The notes under the pieces: generated by a model
What the model was told of the DNA's origin: nothing
The model's database searches: none
Seen by the model: the letters and a program-made list of their open reading frames with translations, nothing else
Assembly: GCF_003086295.3 (NCBI RefSeq)
Contig: NC_092039.1
Location: forward strand, 73,489,649 to 73,553,648
From: Arachis hypogaea
Taxonomy: Eukaryota; Streptophyta; Magnoliopsida; Fabales; Fabaceae
Direction: 5' to 3'
Length of the DNA stretch: 64,000 bases
Shown: in pieces, positions 30,626 to 42,024 of the stretch
How positions within the stretch are numbered: position 1 is the first letter of the stretch
Layout of the letters: each line of letters starts with the position of its first letter
Program-made: the position numbers and the translations under genes

Positions 30626-32110
30626 AACCAACAAGGAAAATGATAAAAAGGGGTAACCAACTTATTGAATGCAACTATCTATATACATGCAAGTATGTAT
30701 ATACTATATATACCTATATATCTATTTATAGTTTCCTATGAAGTTGGTGAAAACAAACAACTAAATTCCCAAGCAAGTATAGACAAATAGGGCCAAGCAA
30801 GGAAATAGTCCACTACAGCCAAAATCTAGAGAATTGATTTAAATTTCAAAATGAAGCAACTTGCAAGAATGCATGATAAGAGAGGTGGAAACATAGAATT
30901 AAGTAATTGTACCCTCACTAGGTGTATATACACTCTAATCACTCGGTGTCTAAGGGTCAATTCACTCAAATATCCTCTAATCATGCTTTTAAGGTTTTGC
31001 TTTGCATCTAACAATCAATAACCAAGTGATGCATGAATGCAATTATCATGAGGACTTATTAGGTTTGTAATGGGGTTAGGGTAAAGGTGGGATAGATATG
31101 GCTAAGTGGACTAAAGTGATTGAAACCTTGATTAGTTTAAGTATCCAACTCAACCTTTATCAACCCAATAACAAAAATATGCAATCCTAATTTCCCATCA
31201 TTTCTTTTTCACAAGCACTCATGTATGCTTTCTCATTTAATTCCCATATACATTTCTTATTCACTTTCCCTTTTGTTAGGGGCAACTTTCACTCCCATTT
31301 TTATGGTGATGATTTTTTTTTCAAATGGAATGCATATGGTTCAGTAATTCATACATGATTGTTCCCATTTTCCAAAATTTTCAATGAATGCCCAAAAAAT
31401 AACATTTTCCCTACAAATGCTTCCCAAAATTTCCTCACATTTAAATGTTACACACTTTTCAACCTAAGCTAATCAAGGACACAATCTAAGGTAAATCATG
31501 GTTTTTCGCTTAAGGTTGTAATGTGCTAATGTCAAGAACAATGGGGTAATTAAAACTCAAAGGGGTTAACAATGGTAAACGCAAAGGGTAGGCTATATGG
31601 GTAAAGTAGGCTTTAAAGAAAGACGGCCTCAATCATGCTCAATGCAATCCAAAACATCAGTCATCGGAAATAAAGAATCAAGTAAAACCAAGATTACAAT
31701 CATAGAAGAGATATAACACACAATGAACAAAATTAGTGGTTAAAATGTTTAACCACTCAATATAGCTCAAAAACTCACAAGGTATTTGTTCTTTACTCTC
31801 CTATGTTCCATAAAAATCTTTCAAGCAAGTTTGAAAACAATTTTTCCAAATCAATTCAATAGAATGCCCTTGAAACAAAATTCTTGGAAATCTTTGTTGT
31901 TTTTCACCAAAAATTTATTTCTTATATGTATGTATGTATGTTGTGATGGATGCCAATTTTTAAAAATTTCCTAGTTCTTTTCCTAATTTTTAACAAGCAA
32001 AAAGTAACATGAACAATTAGGACCAAAATGAGCTAGGCACATGCTATTCACATCATCCAATCATAATCCATATCTATATTATGACTATACACCAAGCAAA
32101 ATAAAGTGCA

Positions 32111-32115
<5 letters not shown>

Positions 32116-32167
<52 letters not shown>
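32116..32167. repeat. (TA)n microsatellite
   Basis: About 26 uninterrupted TA units; a shorter run follows near 32213. Confidence 0.95.
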
Positions 32168-32169
<2 letters not shown>

Positions 32170-32354
32170 AAAATGAAAGTGCAATACTAAATATAACTAG
32201 AAACAACTAATATATATATATATACCAAGGTAAAATGTGCATAAGTCAAAGTACTAAAGATATCCACAAAAAGCATAATAAAAACTGAAAATAAACTAAA
32301 TGACAAGTGTTTAGGAGAGAATGTTTACACTCATAAATAGTAGATCTTCCCCCA

Positions 32355-34422
32355 TGATGTGTGAAAAATGATCCAACATGAAACTCACCGGCAAGTGTAC
32401 GGGTCGCATCAAGTAATAATAACTCACATGAGTGAGGTCGATCCCACAGGGATTGAAGGATTGAGCAATTTTAGTTTAGTGGTTGATTTAGTCAAGCGAA
32501 TCAAGTATTGATTGAGTGTTTGTGATTAACGGAAGCTAAATTGCTTGAAATGTAAAGGAGAATGGAAGAATTGCAGTAAATTAAAAAGCTAAGAAAGTAA
32601 AGAAGCTGAATCTTAAAGTGCAAGTAATATAAAGTGCATAAACTTAGATTGCAAGAAATATAAATGGCTGAAACTTAAAGTGCAAGAAATGTAAATTGCT
32701 TGAATTATAAAAGGGATTGGGAATTGGGATTGCAGAAATTAAACAAAAATAAGTGAATTGCAATAAACAGACAAGTAGAAGATAAATTGAATTAAGGTAG
32801 ATCTCAAACAGAAGAGTAAGAATGCTTTGAAAATTTAAGAACAGAAAGTGAGTGATGCTTAATTTGCAACAATTTAAAAGAAGGTTGAAGATCTAAGAAG
32901 TGGAAGAGACTAGAAAACAAGTCTAGATCTCAATTCCTTCCTTGATCCAACAAGAACAATTGCAAAAGAAATAAAGAAAAGTGAATTGTAGAAAGAGTAA
33001 AGATGAAGCAGTAAACAGAAATTGAAATTCAATTCTGTAGAAAATTAAAACAAGAGATCTCAAGGTGAGATTGAAACAGAAGTCCTTCAATTCTTCACCC
33101 AAGATCCAAAGCAAGAAAATTAAAGGGTGCCCAAGCAAGAATAAGGAAGAAGAGAGATCAATTCTCTTCCCCAATTCTCTAAGAACTAAATTCCAAAGTA
33201 AAAGCTCAAAAAATGAAAATGAAAGTTAAAAGAAAATTCAAAAGTGATTCTAGAGGTCCTAATTACATCAAACTAGCTACTATTTATACACTTTCTATTC
33301 TTGGATTTTGGAATTTGGATGGGCTTTTGAATTGGTGAAGAAATGAATTAAGTTGGATTTTTAATTCAATTTTCAGCCCATGGAGAATTTGCTTCCAGGA
33401 GGATGCTCAGCTCAAGTGGGGAGCTGAGCATTGAGGCTTTGTGTAGGGATCCTTTGTAGCGTGCAATATTGGTGAAGGCACCAGGGGAATGCTCTGCTCA
33501 CAAGGTGAGCTGAGCATTGGGGCCTTGCATGCATGCCTTGTGCGCGTATTGTTCCATGGCCGTGTCAAATTGTTGCGCGCTCATTTCCTTTGGTCCGTGT
33601 CAATCTCTTGTGTGATGAACCAAGGAGTAGCACTCAGCTCTCCAAGTGAGCTGAGCATTGGAGCTTCCAAGGGAGGTCCTTGGTTCGAAACTTGAAGGAA
33701 GCATGCGCTGGTGGTATTTTCTTGGTTACCTTGTAGATCCTTGCTCCTTGCTTCCTCAAGGTGTTGAGTTCGAACCTTGGATGATGCATTTGGCCAATTC
33801 TTGGATTATTTTCCTTGTGAGTAGTGCTTCCCCACTCCCCCTTGGTTCTTGGTTCGACACTTGGAAAAGGCATTTGGCAAATAATTTCCTTGAATTTCTT
33901 TTGATGAATGCCTGATAATGCTCCCTTGGTGAGCTGAGCATTATTTTTCCTTTCCTTGTTTCTTGGCTTCAAATTGTGCTCAGCTCACAATATGAGCAGA
34001 GCATTGAGACATTGCTTCTTTGGTTTATTGTTATGCTCCTTTGGAGAGCACTGAGCTCTTGGGGAGAGCATTGTGGCTTCCCTCCTTTCATGTGCCACGC
34101 TTCCTCATGTTCTTTGCCACACTTTTCTTTTCCTTGAGCCACACTTCTTAAGCCACGCTTTCTTGTTTTCTTCTTTTCTTCACCTACAATTAATCAAAAT
34201 AACCAATCAAAGTATCACCAAATTCACAAGGTTTATAAATCATTAAAAATCAATTAATTTTAGCCCAAACCTCATAATTTAGCATCAATTAAATGGTGGT
34301 TGTTTGATTTAAAGAAGTCATGCATTTTCATTCCAAATTACTTAGAATGCAAGAAAGTGCATAAAACCTAGTGAAAACAAAGAAAAAGGCTAGTGAAACT
34401 AGGCTAAGATGACTTGTCATCA
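32355..34422 (-). mobile_element. 3' LTR of A'
   Basis: 2068 bp, TGATGTGTGA to TTGTCATCA, aligning with the A LTR at both ends. TATA-like CTATTTATA at 33280-33288. Confidence 0.88.
33400..34080 (-). repeat. TGCTCAGCTC/GAGCTGAGCA hairpin array in U3 of A'
   Basis: About five units. The best (33404-33430) has 10-bp perfect arms around AAGTGGG; others near 33489, 33630, 33910 and 33970 are imperfect. It occupies the position of the CTGCCCTGCCCTC array in A, with unrelated sequence. Nearest unit is about 115 bp from the TATA box. Confidence 0.85.
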
Positions 34423-34439
34423 CCCCACACTTAAATCAT

Positions 34440-34455
34440 GCACAGTCCTCCGTGC
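34440..34455 (-). ncRNA. RGGA-loop hairpin before the 3' LTR of A'
   Basis: Sense GCACGG-AGGA-CTGTGC: six pairs, one of them G-U. The wobble pairs only in the sense strand (A-C mismatch on the other), which argues for an RNA structure. Followed by ATGATTTAAGTGTGGGG and the LTR. Confidence 0.7.
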
Positions 34456-34523
34456 CAAAAATCGAACAAGGGTGATCAACTCTGCTAAGCTCTACCGTCT
34501 AGCGGTGGTGGGTGGTGTTGACA

Positions 34524-35828
34524 CTAATACACAAAGATGGCGCTGGAAGGCTGTACGGTGGGCTCAGCTGCCGGCTCTTTAACTGCCTGGCCAGCTGGCT
34601 CTACTGCTATCTCAGATCTCGGCTCAGCTACAGCTGCTGGCTCCTCAACTCTCTGAACTATATCCTCCTCAATTGTGGGCTCCTCCCATCTCTGCTCTGG
34701 GGACTTGACTGCCTAGCCAACTTTAGCTGATGGCTCCTCCGGTACCGGCTCCTCGGTCTCTGGCTCATGCTCTGGCGTATCTGGAGGAGGTGGCCCAGGG
34801 TCTCGACCCTCAAACTTCACCACATTTCACTGGAAGCAGTGAACGTTGTGGTGCTCGTAGCGGTAGAGGATCTGAATGATCTCTCGACCCTGCTCATAAG
34901 GCATCTGAGGTCGTGGTGTAGGTGCATGAGATGCATGAGGTGCTGAGGGCTCTGCTGCTGATGGTGGCTCAGTCGTCTTGCTCTTCTTCTGTGGCGGTCC
35001 TTCATAGTCGCCGTATGGCAGGAATGGTTGTTTACTGATAAAGATAGACGTCCTGTCTGTCGAACTTCTCTCTACTCCAGATAAGGCGGCTAATCTGGTG
35101 ATCATCGATGGGAAGAAAATGTTGTACTTTTGCTGTTGAGTCACCTTCCACATCGAGTCTCAGATAAGGGGCAAAACAGAGATCCTCTTCCCCTTCAGAA
35201 TAGCCCAAAGCAAAACAGCCACAAAAACGCAAATGTGAGTGGCATGCGTGCTCGGTAGAATGTAGTCGATAATGATCTATTGCCAGATCCTCACCTCGGA
35301 ATTAAGGTCAGTGCACGCGATATTCTATGGGACTGCATTATCTCCCCTGCTATACTCCCATTTGGCATATGGTGTGCCAATCTTTTTCAAGACGACATCC
35401 AGTGAAAGCTTGCTCGATGTCAATTCCTTCACTATCTGAGGGTAAGCGTCACGAGCCAGAGGAATATGCGAAATATCTAAGAAGGCCTCTAAAGCATGAT
35501 CAGAGGTGTGCAGTGTGGCACCTCTCAGAAAAATAGTTGGGGCATACCTCTTTAGGAGATTCCCGTAGAATTCTTTGACCTAGTGTTCATTGATTTCCAT
35601 TGGGTCGAATTCCACGAATCTCCAATAGTAAAAATTTAGTCTGTTTTGTATTAAATCCGCATATTTCTTCAGTAAGTTCAACTTCCTCTCGTAGTGAAAG
35701 GCTTTTGATTCTATTTTCTTATACTGTTCTTGGGCTTCTGCATTAATGAATGTATCCGGTAAGGTACTTGAAGGTGCAAGAGGAGAAAGAGCCAAAGGAT
35801 TGGCTTTCTCCTTTCCTTTGCGAGGCAT
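34524..35828 (-). pseudogene. ORF2 of A': putative plant transposon protein-like, four in-frame stops
   Basis: A 435-codon frame from MPRKGKEK (35828) to TAG at 34524, with stops near 35580, 35280, 34827 and 34700. N-terminus Lys/Pro-rich; then RFVEFDP and VKEFYGNL, matching the EFYAN segment of ORF2 in G; a middle with LPLIRDSMWKV, FFPSMITRLAALSGV; C-terminus acidic and Pro-rich with KKSK. Resembles the domain catalogued as putative plant transposon protein (often called Transposase_32), found 3' of pol in Athila relatives. The function is unknown; no transposase catalytic triad is visible. Confidence 0.7.
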
Positions 35829-35852
35829 CTTAAAAAAGATAAAAACAGGATA

Positions 35853-37456
35853 TGGTGCACGAAATTGTGATCATCAATGGCGCCATCAACATGGTACGCT
35901 CAATTGCAATCTCAACTCTTTATCACAACTTCGCACAACTAACCAGCAAGTGCACTGGGTCGTCCAAGTAATAAACCTTACGTGAGTAAGGGTCGATCCC
36001 ACGGAGATTGTTGGTATGAAGCAAGCTATGGTCATCTTGTAAATCTCAGTCAGGCGGATTCAAATGGTTATGGAGGATTGATAATTAAAATATAAATAAA
36101 ACATAAAATAAAGATAGAGATACTTATGAAATTCATTGGTGAGAATTTCAGATAAGCGTATGGAGATGCTTTGTCCCTTCCGTCTCTCTGCTTTCCTACT
36201 GTCTTCATCCAATCCTTCTTACTCCTTTCCATGGCAAGCTGTATGTTGGGCATCACCGTTGTCAATGGATATAGTCCCGTCTCTCAGTGAAAATGTTCAA
36301 CGCGCTCTGTCACAGCACGGCTATTCATCTGTCGGTTCTCGATCATGTCGGAATAGAATCCAATGATTCTTTTGCGTCTGTCACTAACACCCCACAATCG
36401 TGAGTTTGAAGCTCGTCACAGTCATTCAATCCTTGAATCCTACTCAGAATACCACAGACAAGGTTTCGACTTTCCGGATTCTCAAGAATGCCGCCATCAA
36501 TTCTAGCTTATACCACGAAGATTTTGATTAAGGAATCTAAGAGATATCCACTCAATCTAAGGTAGAACAGAGGTGGTTGTCAGGCACATGTTCATAGGTG
36601 AGAATGACGATGAGTGTCACGGATCATCACATTCATCAAGTTGAGGAACAAGTGATATCTTAGAACAAGAATAAGCTAAATTGAATAGAAGAACAATAGT
36701 AATTGCATTAATACTCGCGGTACAGCAGAGCTCCACACCTTAATCTATGGTGTGTAGAAACTCCACCGTTGAAAATACATAAGTGATAATGGTAATCATT
36801 GGCTTCTGCCCCAGAGAGGGAACCAGAAGAACCAAGATGAAAATACAATAGCAAAAGGTCCTATTTATAGAGAACTAGTAGCTTAGGATTTACAAAAATG
36901 AGTAAATGACGTAAAAATCCACTTCCAGGCCCACTTGGTGTGTGCTTGGGCTGAGAATTGAAGCTTCCATGTGTAGAGACTTTTCTTGGAGTTAAACGCC
37001 AGCTTTTGTGCCAGTTTGGGCGTTTAACTCCCACTTCTGTGCCAGTTCCGGCGTTAAACGCCGGGTAGTCTTGAGCTGATTTGGAACGCCGGTTTGGGCC
37101 ATCAAATCTCAGGCAAAGTATAGACAATTATATATTGCTAAAAAGCGCAGGATGTCTAGTTTCCAACGCAATTCAGAGCGTGCCAATTGAGCTTCTGTAG
37201 CTCCAGAAAATTCACACTGAGTGTAGAGAGGTCAGAATCCAACAGCATCTGCAGTCCTTTTTCAACCTCTGGATCAGATTTTTGCTCAGGTCCCTCAATT
37301 TCAGCCAGAAAATACCTGAAATCACAGAAAAACACACAAACTCATAGTAAAGTCTAGAAAAGTGAATTTTAAATAAAAACTAATAAAAATATAATAAAAA
37401 CTAACTAAAACATACTAAAAACAATGCCAAAAAGCGTATAAATTATCCGCTCGTCA
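35853..37456 (-). mobile_element. 3' LTR of H
   Basis: 1604 bp, plus reading TGGTGCACG to CTCGTCA (CATCA mutated). U3 palindromes (GGCGTT-A-AACGCC and half sites) at about 36988-37095, TATA-like CTATTTATAG at 36861-36870. Confidence 0.92.
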
Positions 37457-37475
37457 CAACACCAAACTTAAATTG

Positions 37476-37493
37476 TTGCTTGTCCCCAAGCAA
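37476..37493 (-). ncRNA. RGGA-loop hairpin before the 3' LTR of H
   Basis: TTGCTTG/CAAGCAA arms with sense loop GGGA, then CAATTTAAGTTTGGTGTTG and the LTR. Identical to the copies in F and G. Confidence 0.75.
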
Positions 37494-38517
37494 CTGAAAA
37501 TCAAATATGATAAAAAGAAGAGAATATACAATGAATTCCAAAAACATCTATGAAGATCAGTATTAATTAGATGAGCAGGGCTTTTAGCTTTTTGCCTCTG
37601 AACAGTTTTGGCATCTCACTTTATCCTTTGAAGTTCAGAATGATTGGCTTCTATAGGAACTCAGAATCCGGATAGTGTTATTGATTCTCCTAGTTAAGTA
37701 TGATGATTCTTGAACACATCTACTTTATGAGTCTTGGCCGTGGCCCAGAGTACTCTGTTTTCCAGTATTTCCACCGGATACATCCATGCCACAGACACAT
37801 AACTGGGTGAACCTTTTCAGATTATGACTCAGCTTTGCTAGAGTCCACAATTAGAGGTGTCCAAGGTTCTTAAGCACACTCTTTTTACTTCGGATCACGA
37901 CTTTAACCGCTCAGTCTCAAGTTTTCACTTGACACCTTCACGCCACAAGCACATGGTTAGGGACAGCTTAGTTTAGCCGCTTAGGCCAGGATATTATTCC
38001 TGTGGGCCCTCCTATCCACTAATGCTCAAAGCCTTGGATCCTTTTTATTACCCTTGCCTTTTGGTTTAAAGGGCTATTGGCTTTTTCTGCTTGCTCTTTT
38101 TTTTTTGAATTCACTGCTTTTTCTTGCTTCAAGAATTATTTTTATGATTTTTCAGATCCTCACTAACATGTCTCCATTTTCATCATTCTTTCAAGAGCCA
38201 ACAATTTTAACATTCATGAACAACAAATTCAAAAGACATTCACTGTTCAAGCATACATTCAGAAATCAAAAGTATTGCCACCACATCAAAATAATTAATC
38301 TGTTATAAAATTCAAAATTCATGCAATTCTTCTCTTTTTCAATTAAGAACATTTTTCATTTAAGAAAGGTGGTGGATTCATAGGACATTCATAACTTTAA
38401 GGCATAGACACTAAGACACTAATGATCATGTAATAAGACACAAACATAGATAAACATAAGCATATTTTTCGAAAAACAGGAAAATAAAGAAAAAGGAGAT
38501 TAAAGAATGGGTCCACC
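37494..38517 (-). other. 3' non-coding region of H
   Basis: 1 kb with no ORF; conserved with 47277-48340 (F) and 55480-56350 (G), including tgccacagacacat. Confidence 0.7.
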
Positions 38518-39049
38518 TCAGTGATGGCGGCTTGTTCTTCCTCTTGAAGATCTTATGGAGTGCTTGAGCTCCTCAATGTCTCTTCCTTGCCTTTGTTGCT
38601 CCTCTCTCATGATTCTTTGATCTTCTTTAATTTCATTGAGGAGGATGGAATGTTCTTGGTGCTCCACCCTTAGTTGTCCCATGTTGGAACTCAATTCTCT
38701 TAGGGAGGTGTTGATTTGCTCCCAATAGTTTTGTGAAGGAAAGTGCATCCCTTGAGGCATCTTAGGGATTTCATGATGAGGAATTTCCTCATGTCCATGA
38801 GTGGGATCTCTTGTTTGCTCTATCCTTTTCTTAGTGGTATCCATGAGGACTTTGTCCAACCTTTGATCAAAGTTGACCCTTTTTGAGTTTGAAAGGGACC
38901 TCGGGGATCACCTTCTTCTTGGCCACAACATCATATAAGTGGTCTTGATGCACCCTTGAGATGAATCTCTCCATCTCCCATGACTCGGAGGTGGAAGCTT
39001 TTGCCTTCCCTTTCCTCTTTCTAGAGGTTTCTCCGGCCTTAGGTGCCAT
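38518..39049 (-). pseudogene. ORF2 of H with two internal deletions
   Basis: Start MAPKAGETSRKRKGKAK at 39049. Compared with ORF2 of G, a block after PFKLKK (including EFYAN) and a second block after the short FDQ region are missing, and the frame is broken near 38866. The C-terminus is retained (YWEQINTSLREL, a Gln/Glu-rich coiled coil, RSSRGRTSRHH). Confidence 0.8.
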
Positions 39050-39103
39050 AAATGGTTATGGAAAAACAAAAAGCAACGCTTTTACCACACCAAACTTAGA
39101 AGG

Positions 39104-39123
39104 TTTGCTCGTCCTCGAGCAAA
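39104..39123 (-). ncRNA. Second RGGA hairpin, upstream of ORF2 in H
   Basis: TTTGCTCG/CGAGCAAA arms with sense loop AGGA, followed by a TAAGTTTGGTGTGG-type motif and, about 35 nt later, the ORF2 start. One arm pair is changed T-A to C-G relative to the PPT-side hairpin, keeping the pairing. Confidence 0.7.
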
Positions 39124-39534
39124 AGAAGAAAGAGGGACGGAGAAGAAGAAGAAAATAGAGGAGATGGATAAGTGGGAGAGATTCGGCTGAGGGGGAGAAG
39201 TAGTGTTTAGGATGTGTGAAAATGAAGGAGTGAAGAAGGGTTTATATAGGGGTGGAGAGAGGGGTAGGGTTCGGTCATTATGGGTGGGTTTGGGAGGGAA
39301 AGTGGTTTGAATTTGAATGGTGAGGTAGGTGGGATTTTATGAAGGATGGATGTGAGTGGTGAAGAGAATGGTGGGATTTGATAGGTGAGGGGTTTTTGGA
39401 GAAGAGGTATTGAGGTGATTGGTGGATGGGTGAAGAAGAGAGAGTGGTGGGGTAGGTGGGGATTCTGTGGGGTCCACAGATCCTGAGGTGTCAAGGATAG
39501 ATTATCCCTGCACCAAGTGGCGTGTAAAATGCCC

Positions 39535-39725
39535 TTTCTGCCAATCCTGGCGTTAAACGCCGGACTGCTGCCCTTTTCTAGCGTTAAACGCCAGTCTGGT
39601 GCCCCTTTCTGGCGTTAAATGCCAGTCTGGTGCCCCTTTCTGGCGTTAAACGCCCAGAATGGTGCTAGACTGGGCGTTAAACGCCCATTTGCTGCCCTTA
39701 CTGGCGTTTAAACGCCAGCGAGCTT
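39535..39725 (-). repeat. GGCGTT-W-AACGCC palindrome array between protease and ORF2 in H
   Basis: Six units within 190 bp, spaced about 30-40 bp, joined by phrases such as ctggtgcccctttct. A few single-base changes (for example aaatgcc). Confidence 0.9.
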
Positions 39726-39845
39726 TTCCTCCAGGGTGTGCTGTTTTTCATTCTATTTTTGCTTTTTCAATTGTTTTTGTGACTTCACATGATCATCAAC
39801 CTATAGAAAACATAAAATAACAATGGAAAATAGATAAATATAACA

Positions 39846-39892
39846 TTGGGTTGCCTCCCAACAAGCGCTTCTTTAATGTCAGTAGCTTGACA
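39846..39892 (-). other. Double hairpin after the protease frame in H
   Basis: Sense TGTCA-AGCTAC-TGACA (39877-39892), then GCGCTTGTTGGGAGGCAACC. Three AAGTTTGGTGT motifs lie between it and the protease (39940-40025). Confidence 0.65.
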
Positions 39893-40019
39893 GTGGGCTC
39901 TTATGGAGCCTCACAGATGTTCAGAGCAATGTTGAAACCTCCCAACACCAAACTTAGAGTTTGAATGTGGGGGTTTAACACCAAACTTAGAATTTGGTTG
40001 TGGCCTCCCAACACCAAAC

Positions 40020-40451
40020 TTAGAGTTTGACTGTGGGGGCTCTGTTTTGACTCTGTTTTGAGAGAAGCTCTTCAAGCTTCCCCTCCATGGTTACAGAGGG
40101 ATATCCTTGAGCCTTAAACACAAAGGATTCTTCATTCATTTGAATGATCAATTCTCCTCTGTCAACATCAATCACAGCCTTTGCTGTGGCTAGGAAGGGT
40201 CTGCCAAGGATGATGGATTCATCCATGCACTTCCCAGTCTCTAGGACTATGAAATCAGCAGGGATGTAATGGTTTTCAATCTTTACCAGAACATCCTCTA
40301 CAAGTCCATAAGCTTGCTTTCTTGAATTGTCTGCCATCTCTAGTGAGATTCTTGCAGCTTGTACCTTAAAGATCCATAGCTTCTCCATTACAGAGAGAGG
40401 CATGAGGTTTATGCTTGACCCTAGGTCACACAGAGCCTTCTTAAAGGTCAT
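40020..40451 (-). pseudogene. Aspartic protease of H
   Basis: TFKKALCDLGSSINLMPL carries the retropepsin catalytic Asp; IPADFIVLE and ESIILGRPFLATAKAVIDVDRGEL follow. Open to 40020, but disconnected from gag by a TAG near 40513 where G has Gln (LSRQKLP). After the protease the frame runs through the AAGTTTGGTGT repeats and ends; no RT follows. Confidence 0.85.
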
Positions 40452-40511
40452 GGTGCCTATGGTACAAGATATTGAGATCTTCCCAGGATCCTGTCTCTTT
40501 TGAGGTAATTT

Positions 40512-42019
40512 CTACCTAGTCAAGTTATCCAATTCTTTGGTGAGCAAAGGGGGTTCATCCTCCCAAGTCTCATTACCAAATAACTTGTCATTTAGCTTCA
40601 TGATTGCTCCAAGGTACTTAGCAACTTGCTCTTCAGTGACATCTTCGTCCTCTTCAGAGGAAGAATACTCATCAGAGCTCATGAATGGCAGAAGTAAATC
40701 CAATGGAATCTCTATGGTCTCAGTGTGAGCCTCAGATTCCCATGGTTCCTCATTATGGAACTCATTGGAGACCAGTGGACGTCCATTGAGGTCTTCCTTA
40801 GTGGCGATCACTGCCTCTTCCTCCTCTCCAAATTCGGCCATGTTGATGGCCTTACACTCTCCTTTTAGATTCTCTTCTGTATTGCTTGGAAGAGTACTAG
40901 GAGGGAGTTCAGTAACTTTCTTACTCAGCTGACCCACTTGTGCCTCCAAGTTTCTAATGGAGGACCTTGTTTCAGTCATGAAACTTTGAGTGGTTTTGAT
41001 TAGATCAGAGACCATGGTTGCTAAGTCAGAGTGGCTCTGCTTAGAATTCTCTATCTGTTGCTGAGAAGACGATGGAAAAGGCTTGCCATTGCTAAACCTG
41101 TTTCTTCCACCATTATTGTTGTTGAAACCTTGTTGAGGTCTCTGTTGATCCTTCCATGAGAGATTTGGATGATTTCTCCATGAAGGATTATAGGTGTTTC
41201 CATAGGGTTCTCCCATGTAATTCACCTCTTCCATTGATGGGTTCTCAAGATCATAAGCTTCTTCTTCAGATGAACTGTCCTTAGTACTACCTGGTGCAAC
41301 TTGCATTCCATACAGACTTTGAGAAATCATATTGACTTGCTGAGTCAATATTTTGATCTGAGCCAATATGGCATTCAGAGTATCAATCTCAAGAACTCCT
41401 TTCTTCTAATTCGTCCCATTGTTCACAGGATTCCTTTCAGAAGTGTACATAAATTGGTTACTTGCAACCATTTCAATGAGTTCTTGAGCTTCTGCAGGCG
41501 TCTTCTTCAGATGAAGAGATCCTCCAGCAGAGCTGTCCAATGACATCTTGGACAGATCAGACAGACCATCAAAGAAGATACATATGATGCTCCATTCAGA
41601 AAGCATGTCAAAAGGACACTTTCTGATCAATTGTTTGTATCTTTCCCAAGCTTCATAGAGGGATTCACCTTCCTTCTATCTGAAGGTTTGGACTTCCACT
41701 CTAAGCTTACTCAATTTTTGAGGTGGAAAGAACTTTGCAAAGAAGGCATTGACTAGCTTTTCCCAAGAGTTCAGGCTTTCTTTAGGTTGTGAGTCCAACC
41801 ATGTCCTAGCTCTATCTCTTACAGCAAAAGGAAATAGCATAAGTCTGTAGACCTCAGGGTCAACCCCATTGGTCTTGACAGTGTCACAGATTTGCAAGAA
41901 TTCAGCTAAAAACTGATGAGGATCTTCCAATGGAAGTCCATGAAACTTGCAATTCTGTTGCATTAGAGAAACTAATTGAGGCTTAAGCTCAAAGTTGTTT
42001 GCTCCAATGGCAGGGATAG
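40512..42019 (-). pseudogene. gag: Gag of H, central and C-terminal part, with stops
   Basis: From the G insertion site leftwards: GANNFELK, MQQNCKFHGLPLEDP, core LFPFAVRDRARTWLDS, FFAKFFPPQKLSKL, then TAG in place of the Gln of FRQKEGE (about 41675), a second stop before KKGVLEID (about 41405), then NPSWRNHPNLSW, the Gln/Asn linker, KKVTELPPSTLP and an acidic tail. The N-terminus is at 58042-58273. Confidence 0.88.
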
Positions 42020-42024
42020 AGATG

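Larger units (their letters stand above)
30588..32354 (-). other. 3' internal region of element K
   Basis: Non-coding, homologous to the internal part of D' (63085-64000) over at least its first 500 bp. Interrupted at 32355 by A'. Contains the RGGA hairpin (30608-30625) and a long (TA)n (32116-32167). Confidence 0.7.

Noticed and set aside
34524..35828. Active DNA transposase from the family name Transposase_32
   Set aside because: No terminal inverted repeats around it and no DDE-type triad visible; it is inside an LTR element.
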